A stretch of DNA of 33,076 nucleotides from Candidatus Nitrotoga sp. M5 (GTDB lineage Bacteria > Pseudomonadota > Gammaproteobacteria > Burkholderiales > Gallionellaceae): contig NZ_CAKMNW010000024.1 of assembly GCF_927904885.1 (NCBI RefSeq), positions 1 to 33,076 on the forward strand, given 5' to 3'. Both the position numbers and the translations under genes were made by a program. Within the stretch, counting starts at the first letter, position 1. The number at the start of each line of letters is the position of its first letter. Below, one piece after another: positions 7,459 through 14,404 of this stretch. The notes under the pieces were generated by a model that was not told the DNA's origin, searched no databases, and was given only the letters and a program-made list of their open reading frames with translations.

Positions 7459-7953
7459 TCATGACTTACCGATATTCAATCTCAGCATCAGCGTCAACGG
7501 ATGCAACGGCGACGACTGAAAGCCGTAGTGCTCGTAGAATTCCTTGGCGTGGTTGTGAAGTGCATGCACCAACAGAGCTCGGACACCGGAATTTTGAGAA
7601 ACCATTACAGCCCGGTTGACGGCGTCTTGCAGTAGAGATGCGCCAAGCTTAATGCCTTGAACGTGGTAGTCAACTGCGAGCCGAGCCAGAACCATCACCG
7701 GAACGGGATCTGGCATGTTCCGATGCGCAGAACTGGTTGACATCTGGTGCGTTACAGCCCCCGCAGTCATGGCATAGTAGCCGTAAACACGATTATCCTG
7801 ATCCGCCACTACGAACGTGCGGCTGGCTCCGCTCAGTTGGTTGGCCATTGCGCGGCGTTTGAACCACTCGTCGAGAATGCCTTGGCCACACTCAAATCGA
7901 TCCAGAATGTGGGTGGTCGCGAGTGGCTGCGGTGCGTTTAGTTGCAAACTCAT
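7459..7953 (-). CDS. tacT: GNAT acetyltransferase toxin, TacT-like
   Basis: The product has 164 residues. The start is set at the ATG that overlaps the antitoxin stop (ATGA, 7950-7953). TacT toxins acetylate the amino group of aminoacyl-tRNA and block translation. Visible features are VLARLAVD (about 88-95), the acetyl-CoA loop region around QGIKLGASLL (99-108), and FYEHYGF, whose tyrosine at residue 140 matches the catalytic tyrosine of the family. The length fits the family. The upstream DUF1778 gene supplies the antitoxin. All expected motifs are intact, so the toxin is probably functional. Substrate tRNA cannot be inferred from sequence. Confidence 0.9.
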   Translation of the reverse strand: MSLQLNAPQPLATTHILDRFECGQGILDEWFKRRAMANQLSGASRTFVVADQDNRVYGYYAMTAGAVTHQMSTSSAHRNMPDPVPVMVLARLAVDYHVQGIKLGASLLQDAVNRAVMVSQNSGVRALLVHALHNHAKEFYEHYGFQSSPLHPLTLMLRLNIGKS

Positions 7954-8222
7954 GATTTGATTTCGGTCCAAGGAGACGCCACGTCCATGAGGCGCTCAAG
8001 CCCTGGATTATGGCTGGGTGGTGCGTCGAGCATTGCTGAATACTGCTGAAACTTGTCGGAATTCAGGCTGAAAAAAACTTGGTCAAGTATTACCGCCTGC
8101 GCGGCTGAGCAGGCAGCTTCGAGCATGAAATCCGAACGGTTCTTGCCTAGCAGAGTTGCAGCTTGATCAATTAAATCTCGTTGCTCGGGCAATGCCCGAA
8201 GGTTGATGGCGGCGTCGCGCAT
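7950..8222 (-). CDS. tacA: DUF1778 ribbon-helix-helix antitoxin, TacA-like
   Basis: The product has 90 residues. The start at 8222 follows GAGGAG. Residues 1-45 carry the ribbon-helix-helix pattern (INLRALPEQRDLIDQAATLL, then GKNRSDFMLEAA) that binds operator DNA. The C-terminal half (FFSLNSDKFQQYSAMLD and on) corresponds to the region that wraps the acetyltransferase and blocks its active site. The gene precedes the toxin with a four-base overlap, ensuring antitoxin is made first. Autoregulation is likely because an inverted repeat covers its promoter at 8247-8289. Confidence 0.9.
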   Translation of the reverse strand: MRDAAINLRALPEQRDLIDQAATLLGKNRSDFMLEAACSAAQAVILDQVFFSLNSDKFQQYSAMLDAPPSHNPGLERLMDVASPWTEIKS

Positions 8223-8246
8223 GGAACTCTCCTCTTAATGCATACA

Positions 8247-8289
8247 CAATAGATACGCAAACAATAGCCGTGCGTATATCTATTGTCAA
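8247..8289 (-). promoter_or_regulatory. Promoter and palindromic operator of the tacA-tacT operon
   Basis: On the minus strand TTGACA (8289-8284) is separated by 17 bases from TATTGT (8266-8261), a good sigma-70 promoter. Inverted arms CAATAGATACGCA (8247-8259) and TGCGTATATCTATTG (8271-8285) are complementary except for a two-base insertion in one arm, and they cover the core promoter. This is the expected layout for repression by the TacA-TacT complex. Confidence 0.7.
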
Positions 8290-8358
8290 TACGTTAATTG
8301 ACCTCATCTCGGATTTAATGCTTCCAATACCGCCGTGCCAAGGGTGGACACAGGCAGC

Positions 8359-8484
8359 TAATCGACATGGTGGGCAAAAAATCATTTTTATCACGAATTT
8401 GGTGTTCCCAGAATCGCCATTGCCAGATAGTCAATTCGCGATGTCTCAGTATCCGCTTGGGCACAAAACCGTGCCCACCTTACT
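8359..8484. repeat. REP/BIME-like element, left partial copy
   Basis: From TAATCGACATGG (8359) to the end of the hairpin at 8484 this sequence follows the complete element at 10202-10378 in the same orientation, with scattered substitutions. Its right end keeps the hairpin unit GGGCAC, then AAAACC, then GTGCCC, with one mismatch to the other copy. The left terminal hairpin is not recognisable. The element ends well upstream of the secreted propeller gene, so that gene lies between two direct copies. Confidence 0.75.
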
Positions 8485-8713
8485 TGGTTTCATATAAATT
8501 CGCTTACCTACCAGGCTTTATCACTTCATAATTTTTACAATGGGTCATAAATAACCCGGAAGTGGGTCAATCCCTCTCATTCCTTTGTCACAGGCGTTTC
8601 CAGCCAATTAACTGCCTGCAATATTTATTTTACTGGGTGCAATATGCCCCACCACTCACTTTTCATTAAAAATATAATATTATTAATCAATATGTTGATG
8701 AATATTATGTGTC

Positions 8714-8729
8714 TGGCACGCTATATGCA
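8714..8729 (+). promoter_or_regulatory. Sigma-54-type promoter upstream of the propeller gene
   Basis: TGGCACG, four bases, then ATGCA matches the -24/-12 consensus TGGCACG-N4-TTGCA with a single mismatch, and GG and GC are exactly ten bases apart. Transcription would start near 8740, giving a leader of about 160 bases before the ATG at 8903. If correct, expression depends on RpoN and an enhancer-binding activator that is not in this window. Confidence 0.5.
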
Positions 8730-8902
8730 TGAAATAAATGTAGTGCGGCACAAAAGTGCAGTCAGCGTTTCTGACTCTAGAAAGCGCGCAATGTGGAGAA
8801 AGAAAAATCAGACTCAGATAGCACGGAGTTGCGTAACTTTTAAAGGTACTGCCCCTTTTTCCACATTATTTCTCCTAGTACAACGGAGGGTAGGTAGGAT
8901 AG

Positions 8903-10186
8903 ATGAAATCTAAATACGCATTAGCACTAACAGCAATATTAATAATGTTTTATTCACAATCCACATTGGCTCAATATGATAACTGTAGATGGGATGGTAC
9001 CTCACCAGTTTGCAACGGAAGTTGTGGAGCCAAGGAAACAGAAATTACCAGAAGCTCAACGGCACCTGGTGGCGGTGGGCCACCTGCTTACTATGGACCA
9101 AAGTTTGGTGCAGCATGTGCGACCGGATCGAAGGCATTGTGTTGTCCGAGTGCGGTGAAGTGTCGCTGGGACGGCACGGCCCCGTTCTGCGATGGCTCAT
9201 GCAAGAGTCACGAAAAAAAGTCTACACCGCCAGCTGGATCATCGGGTGGCAAAGCTTGCGCCACGGGTTCCAAAGTTTACTGTTGTAGTTCGGTTTCAAG
9301 CGGTGAGTCAGGCTTGTCGAATTCAGACACGACGTTGAAACACCGCCCGGCGATTTTCTCGCGCAAAGAAGGTCACCTTGATGTGATCGGGATCGGAATG
9401 GATGACCGATATTTCATCTCGTCTTGGAACGCTAAGACGTGGTCTGCTTGGGCTCCAATCGGCACTGGTGAGTACAGGTCCGGTCCAGTGATCGGACGTT
9501 CAGTCAATCGGCTGCGGAATAATGATCAGTTTTCGGTTTTCGGGCGAGGCAAAGATGATCGTTTCTACGAACTGCACTGGAATGGCCAGTCATGGTCTAG
9601 AGAAGTCATAGAAGATGGTACATTCACCAGCGGACCAGCCTATGCTGACGGTACACGACCAACTCTTTTTGGCGTTGGGAAGGATAAACGAATCTATAAC
9701 TCTGAGCGCAATTCAGGGAAATGGAGAAAATGGACACCCATAGGTGTCGGGACATTTAGTTCGTCGCCGAGCTCAATTAAATTCAGTGCCGACCAAGTGA
9801 ATGTATTTGCACGCGGCGAAGACCGTGCCATCTACACCAGTTCACGCAAAGGCAATGATGCGTGGAGTGCATGGTCCAAAATCGGCAATGGAACATTTCT
9901 GTCTGCGCCAACTGTCGTCCGTATGGCACCATCTCGTCTCGACTTATTTGCCGTCGGTGATGACCGAAAGTTGTGGCAGAACACCTGGACGTCTAAGGGC
10001 TGGGAAGGCTGGTTTCGTATGGATAATAAATCGCTTCTGGACTCAGCTCCCAGCGCTATTTCGACCGCAAGTAACCGAATTGATGTGATTGCCGTCGGTA
10101 TGGATCAGGAGGTGTATCACAATGCCTGGCTTGGAGATCACTGGACTGGATTCATGCAGGATCTTCCTTCAGGAAAGTTTAAATAG
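8903..10186 (+). CDS. Secreted protein: two six-cysteine modules plus PLL-lectin-like propeller
   Basis: The product has 427 residues. A Sec signal peptide ends near TLA-QYD (residue 23). Two homologous cysteine modules follow: CRWDGTSPVCNGSC with ACATGSKALCC (Cys 28, 37, 41, 72, 80, 81) and CRWDGTAPFCDGSC with ACATGSKVYCC (Cys 87, 96, 100, 119, 127, 128). Each probably forms three disulfides. From about 145 to the end there are six repeats of roughly 45 residues with the pattern (L/V)(D/N)(V/L)(F/I)..G.D.R.(Y/W)...W...W..W, ending in G.(F/Y).S.P. This resembles the fucose-binding PLL/PHL lectins of Photorhabdus, so carbohydrate binding outside the cell is the best guess. GGAGG lies about 13 bases before the ATG. 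The gene is monocistronic on the plus strand, amid minus-strand genes, between REP-like repeats. Confidence 0.8.
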   Translation: MKSKYALALTAILIMFYSQSTLAQYDNCRWDGTSPVCNGSCGAKETEITRSSTAPGGGGPPAYYGPKFGAACATGSKALCCPSAVKCRWDGTAPFCDGSCKSHEKKSTPPAGSSGGKACATGSKVYCCSSVSSGESGLSNSDTTLKHRPAIFSRKEGHLDVIGIGMDDRYFISSWNAKTWSAWAPIGTGEYRSGPVIGRSVNRLRNNDQFSVFGRGKDDRFYELHWNGQSWSREVIEDGTFTSGPAYADGTRPTLFGVGKDKRIYNSERNSGKWRKWTPIGVGTFSSSPSSIKFSADQVNVFARGEDRAIYTSSRKGNDAWSAWSKIGNGTFLSAPTVVRMAPSRLDLFAVGDDRKLWQNTWTSKGWEGWFRMDNKSLLDSAPSAISTASNRIDVIAVGMDQEVYHNAWLGDHWTGFMQDLPSGKFK

Positions 10187-10201
10187 GTTTAGGTGAAGCT
10201 G

Positions 10202-10378
10202 AGTAAGGTGGGCACGGTTTTGTGCCCACGCAGTCTGCTTGGTTGAAATGAATGTAATCGACATGGCGGGCAAAATATTTTTCATCACGAATTTGGTTTT
10301 CACAGACTCGCTGTAGGCAGATAGTCGATTCACGACGTCTCAAAATCCGCGTGGGCACAAAACCGTGCCCACCTTACT
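10202..10378. repeat. Complete REP/BIME-like element with 30-bp inverted termini
   Basis: The termini 10202-10231 and 10349-10378 are a perfect 30-bp inverted repeat. Each terminus is itself a hairpin: GTGGGCAC and GTGCCCAC flank a six-base loop. Such nested palindromes are typical of REP pairs (BIMEs) mobilised by RAYT transposases; no such gene is in the window. The first hairpin starts 20 bases after the stop codon of the propeller gene and could stabilise or end its mRNA. The right end directly abuts the truncated IS3 orfB. Confidence 0.8.
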
Positions 10379-10379
10379 T

Positions 10380-10798
10380 GCTTGATTCGCCACGAAAGCG
10401 GCTTTCACGTGCACACTGGTGACACAATTAGCTGGCTTCTCGATGCGCCGCTTGGCGGTGTAATAACCCGAGCGGCTTGTTTGTAATGTTCGACATGCTT
10501 GGCTGATGGCCATCTGTTGCCATTGCTTGATGAGGTTGTAGGTCATCTCAGTTCGCGGGAAAAGAAGGCCGATGCTTTTTTATAATTCCCGGTATTGTCC
10601 AATCCTGCGGCTCACCGCTGTGCGACCTAGGCTCATGTTTTTAACCACTTGCGAGATACTCAGCCCTTGATCAACTACCATGCGTGCAACTTCTAATTTA
10701 AATGCGGCTTCGTAATGCTTGCGGAGCGTACTCATTGCGATTCCTCTCTAGCTGCTTAATAATCCTATCGAGGTGTGCGTTTCTATAAGACCACTACA
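10380..10798 (-). mobile_element. IS3-family insertion sequence remnant (orfA and orfB broken)
   Basis: On the minus strand a terminus starting TGTAGTGGTCTTATAG (10798) precedes an OrfA-like start at 10735: MSTLRKHYEAAFKLEV, then VVDQGLSISQVV, the helix-turn-helix of IS3 OrfA. A single missing base near 10618 shifts the frame into a TGA; restoring it gives AVSRRIGQYREL. The end of OrfA (ASAFFSREL) and an OrfB start (MTYNLIKQW at 10546, then SRSGYYTAKRR) are still readable. OrfB stops after about 55 codons where the REP element begins, so the DDE catalytic part is gone. It cannot move by itself. Confidence 0.8.
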
Positions 10799-10884
10799 AA
10801 TGTCACTGGCTTCTTAAACGCGTTGAGCTTGTATCGGTAATCCATAATCCTGCTTATATGAGAAATCGTTGAGAGGGTCCGTTT

Positions 10885-12612
10885 CTACTGCTTCACCTCA
10901 AACAGCGTCCATCCCTGGCTATTCATACTATTGTCTGTGTTTGGGTCATACTGAACGTTTTCCGTACTAAAATACTCGGCATTGCTACCGACCCAGTAGT
11001 TCCCAGGCTGCGTCTCGACTTGAAACATTTCGCCGGTCGACGCGTTGGTAATTACAGACTGTCCGCTGAGCATATTCACTTCTTTCGCCTGGCCCGAGCT
11101 CACCATATTGCTCCGCTTCAAGAACCCAGAATGGCTGATGTCCAAAATATCGCTATTAATCTGCGCCACAGACGAACTTGTTTTGCCACGTTCCGCAATG
11201 GCGTTCATACGGTTGATATGTTGAATCTGGATTTGCCTCATTTGCCCATCCCAATGCTCTTTGCTCGCACGTATACTCTCAAGTAACCTATTGTTCGTGG
11301 CAATTTGCCAGCGCGGATTCAATTCAGTCATTGCACCCGCATGCAAGTAAGCGTCTTTAGCATTTTCAAATTCAGATTCTGGAGCAAAAAGCTCACCCGA
11401 TAAAACCCACCATCTGACATAGTCATATTTCTCAAGAGTAGTCATCACCAGTACCGTACAGGCCTTGAATCCATTGGCTCCTTTCCAGTCCGCACCAATG
11501 ACGATGAAACTACGCTTATTCATTCCTTGAGGCAGACCCATAGAATAAAGATCCCAAAAATCCTGAATTTTAGGAAGTTGATAACTATCCGTCATATCAA
11601 ATCCTTTTTCTTTCATGTAAGGGCCAAACCGTTGATTCAGAAACTGCTCAATGTGCATCGGAGGAGCCATTTGCGCTCCGCTCGACTGAGCGATCTGCCT
11701 TGAAAACGGATCATTGGAATACGTAAATTGCGCAGACATATTTTCATACGCCATTATTTTCCCGGGGCCGGTCATTGAGAGCTGATCATTAGGATTCGAA
11801 TCAATTTTCCAGCCTTCTGGATACGGAGCTGTAAACATGACCATTCCTCCCATTGAAGGATCTTTGAATTCAAGCATTATCAGTCCCTCACGCTTTTGAT
11901 TTTGCGCAATATTTTCTCTGCGTTCCGGTTGCTTGGAGGTCGTTTTTGCGGAGGGCGTCTCTGCGGCAGGCGTTTGAACGTAATTGGTAAACCCAAACCT
12001 TCCTAAACCAAACGCAGCAATACCGAGTCGGCCTTTGCCAACATTGTCGTTCTCTATAGTGCTGATAGTCCTCCCATTGGCTACAACCGTGAGTTCCCGA
12101 CCTTTTTCGTTCAGCTCCAATCGCACCGAATCATCGTCCCCCATTTCTATCGAAGTCGACGACGAAAGACCAAATCCACTGTCGTCCCTTTTGTATATGC
12201 CAATCTCTCCGCTCGAGCTCGCTACGACTAAATAATAGAATTTGGGCGACTCTCTGTATCCATAAAGCAATCCTGCTCTAGCATCTGAGCCCATCTCAGC
12301 TGTCTTGACATCGACACTGACAGATCGTCTGCCGCCATTTTCATCACCGGATTCAGTGAAAAAATATCGAATGGCATTCGGATCGTCCGCCTCGTTCGTC
12401 AGCGAATAAACGCCCTTATCCATCGAGCCTGACCATCCATCGACTGAGCCCATAAACACAATGTCTGCAAGCGGACCCATTCCTGCGGATTCGGACTTAT
12501 TTCCGCAAGCAGCGAAAAAACAAAGGACTACGATTCCAGTCAATAGACGGACGAGGTTTTTGCTCGTGGGGAAAGCGACTATCCCAACTTTGAAAGAATT
12601 GATATTAAGCAT
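10885..12612 (-). CDS. Large lipoprotein of unknown function with ConA-like N-terminal domain
   Basis: The product has 575 residues. A long n-region and hydrophobic core end in a lipobox (CFFAAC, lipidated Cys 36), so the protein should be membrane-anchored on the periplasmic side. Residues about 50-215 look like a concanavalin-type beta sandwich as in LamG/DUF1080 proteins (ARAGLLYGYRES, KFYYLVV, IGIYKRDD, VRLELNEKGRELTVVANG). A Ser/Thr/Pro-rich linker follows. The part after about 240 (TAPYPEGWKI, FGPYMKEKGFDM, VIGADWKG, ALLHAGAM-like helices) is not recognised. The ribosome binding site is weak. It faces the same way as the efflux operon but is about 280 bases from it, so is probably separate. 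Confidence 0.7.
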   Translation of the reverse strand: MLNINSFKVGIVAFPTSKNLVRLLTGIVVLCFFAACGNKSESAGMGPLADIVFMGSVDGWSGSMDKGVYSLTNEADDPNAIRYFFTESGDENGGRRSVSVDVKTAEMGSDARAGLLYGYRESPKFYYLVVASSSGEIGIYKRDDSGFGLSSSTSIEMGDDDSVRLELNEKGRELTVVANGRTISTIENDNVGKGRLGIAAFGLGRFGFTNYVQTPAAETPSAKTTSKQPERRENIAQNQKREGLIMLEFKDPSMGGMVMFTAPYPEGWKIDSNPNDQLSMTGPGKIMAYENMSAQFTYSNDPFSRQIAQSSGAQMAPPMHIEQFLNQRFGPYMKEKGFDMTDSYQLPKIQDFWDLYSMGLPQGMNKRSFIVIGADWKGANGFKACTVLVMTTLEKYDYVRWWVLSGELFAPESEFENAKDAYLHAGAMTELNPRWQIATNNRLLESIRASKEHWDGQMRQIQIQHINRMNAIAERGKTSSSVAQINSDILDISHSGFLKRSNMVSSGQAKEVNMLSGQSVITNASTGEMFQVETQPGNYWVGSNAEYFSTENVQYDPNTDNSMNSQGWTLFEVKQ

Positions 12613-12796
12613 AATCCATTATGCTCTCGAGAGAGCCTCAATAAGGGTGAATTCAAGTTCTAAGTGCAACAGTTTTTTGTTTTAAAAAGAACCTCGTAAG
12701 GAGTTCTGAATTTTAAACATTATCGAGGTTGATGTGAACTAGAGTGATTACCGAGGGAAACTGTCGGTCTAATTACCGAGCGACTTTGTCATAATC

Positions 12797-12810
12797 ACTT
12801 TAGCTAAAGT
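12797..12810. promoter_or_regulatory. Perfect 14-bp palindrome upstream of the lipoprotein gene
   Basis: ACTTTAGCTAAAGT is a perfect inverted repeat about 190 bases before the lipoprotein start. Nearby, GATTACCGAG and AATTACCGAG form a short direct repeat (about 12748 and 12772). The 12613-12890 spacer holds no gene. This may be an operator for the lipoprotein gene; no regulator is assigned. Confidence 0.3.
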
Positions 12811-12890
12811 CAATTCCAAACCAAGATTAAGCACCCTCCCCGCCCAAACACTATCAATTTTGGCAACATCTCTCAATCCCTCTCCTCACG

Positions 12891-14351
12891 CTAAACACCC
12901 TTCCGAGGAATATCCTGCTGGGCACCCTCAAATTCATCCCAACCCCCACCCAGTGCTTTAAGCAATGCTGCGCTGGCAACCAAACTTCGGCCAGTGATAT
13001 TGAGGCTGCGTATATCCGCATCCAATGCTGTTGCTTGTGCCGTGACTACATTCAAGTAGCTGACTGTTCCTGCTATGTACTGGTTATTAAAGAGTGTGAC
13101 GGATTCCTGCGCAGACTGCGCCGCTTCACGTTGTACTTTGGCTTCATCATTCAGGATGCGTAATGTCGCAAGGTTGTCTTCGACTTCCTGAAATCCAGTT
13201 AGAACAACCTGCCGATAATCAGCAACGCTTTTGTCAAATAAAGCAATTGCCTGCTCTTTTTGCGATGACCGCACTCCGCCGTCAAACAATGTCGCAGCAA
13301 TGTTCGGCCCTAAAGACCATACTCGCCTCGGCAGGGATATCAAATTGGAAAGCATGGAACTTTGATATCCCGTTGAGGCACCGAGAATTAAAGTTGGAAA
13401 AAATGCAGATTGGGTGACCCCTATTTGAGCATTTGCGGCCTGAACGCGGCGTTCCGCTGCTGCTATATCAGGGCGCCTCTCCAGCAATTCAGACGGAAGC
13501 CCAGCAGGAAATTCAGGCAACTTTGGCAGAACTGTGCTTGGTTTGAGCAAAAAATTGGATGGTGCTTTTCCGATCATCACAGCGATCGCATGTTCAAGCT
13601 GTGCTCTCTCTACGCCAAGATCGATCGCTTGAGCTTGGGTAGACCTTAATTGTGTATGTGCTTGAACAACGTCAGAACGTCCCACCATGCCAGCTTCATA
13701 GCGATTTTGAGTAATTTCGAGCGACCGCTTATAGGCTTTAGCTGTTTGGTCCAGTAGTTTACTTTGTGCATCATTGATTCGTAATTGAAAATATGTCTGC
13801 ACCAACGTAGATTGAACACTTAGCAGTGCCGATTGCAGGTCTGCGGCACTGGCTTCAGCTGAAGCTCGATTTGATTCGACGGTGCGTCTGATTCGCCCCC
13901 ACAAATCGACCTCCCAGTTGGCATTCATTAAGAGCCGGTTTGTATTGGTAATGGCTCGGGAAGCATCGCCGGGAATGGTTACCCCAGAGTTGGTTGAGCT
14001 TGTGCCTTGTCCCCGTGTTTGAGCAAAGCTCCCGGATACTGTTGGGAAGTATCGTGCGCGCGCGACACCCAGAAGAGCGAGCGCTTGTCGATATTGCGCT
14101 TCAGTGCTTTGTATATTTTGGTTAGAGATTGATACTTGTTGCACAAGCGCATTTAGTTGGTTGTCACCATAAATCTCCCACCAGTTGCCACGTAGCGTGT
14201 GATCTCGAGGTTCTGCCAATTTCCAAAGATTTCCTTCTTCCTTGAAAGTGGTTGGCGTTATGACGACAGGTCGTTTGTAATCTGGTCCTACAGCACATCC
14301 GCTTAGACTTAAAAATACCAGTACACAAATAATATTGTTAGTTTTTATCAA
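12891..14351 (-). CDS. NodT/OprM-family outer-membrane efflux lipoprotein
   Basis: The product has 486 residues. I place the start at TTG 14351, because CAGGAG lies seven bases before it; the longer frame from TTG 14375 has no usable spacing. The signal peptide ends in a lipobox (SLSGC, Cys 19), followed by AVGPDYKRP, the classic start of mature OprM-type factors. The two OEP repeats are seen with helical barrel segments rich in Ala and Gln (for example NANWEVDLWGRIRR, then ELLERRPDIAAAERRVQAANAQIG). It forms the trimeric outer-membrane channel of the pump. It is the last gene of the mdtABC operon, so this system does not need a separate TolC. This layout resembles MuxABC-OpmB of Pseudomonas. 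Confidence 0.93.
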   Translation of the reverse strand: MIKTNNIICVLVFLSLSGCAVGPDYKRPVVITPTTFKEEGNLWKLAEPRDHTLRGNWWEIYGDNQLNALVQQVSISNQNIQSTEAQYRQALALLGVARARYFPTVSGSFAQTRGQGTSSTNSGVTIPGDASRAITNTNRLLMNANWEVDLWGRIRRTVESNRASAEASAADLQSALLSVQSTLVQTYFQLRINDAQSKLLDQTAKAYKRSLEITQNRYEAGMVGRSDVVQAHTQLRSTQAQAIDLGVERAQLEHAIAVMIGKAPSNFLLKPSTVLPKLPEFPAGLPSELLERRPDIAAAERRVQAANAQIGVTQSAFFPTLILGASTGYQSSMLSNLISLPRRVWSLGPNIAATLFDGGVRSSQKEQAIALFDKSVADYRQVVLTGFQEVEDNLATLRILNDEAKVQREAAQSAQESVTLFNNQYIAGTVSYLNVVTAQATALDADIRSLNITGRSLVASAALLKALGGGWDEFEGAQQDIPRKGV

Positions 14352-14404
14352 AATTAACTCCTGAAGTTTTTTCAACTCCGTAAAATTTTTTTAGATGCCT
14401 ATAT

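Noticed and set aside
8644..8913. 89-codon plus-strand frame before the propeller gene
   Set aside because: It spans the putative sigma-54 promoter and leader and has no ribosome binding site or protein-like composition.
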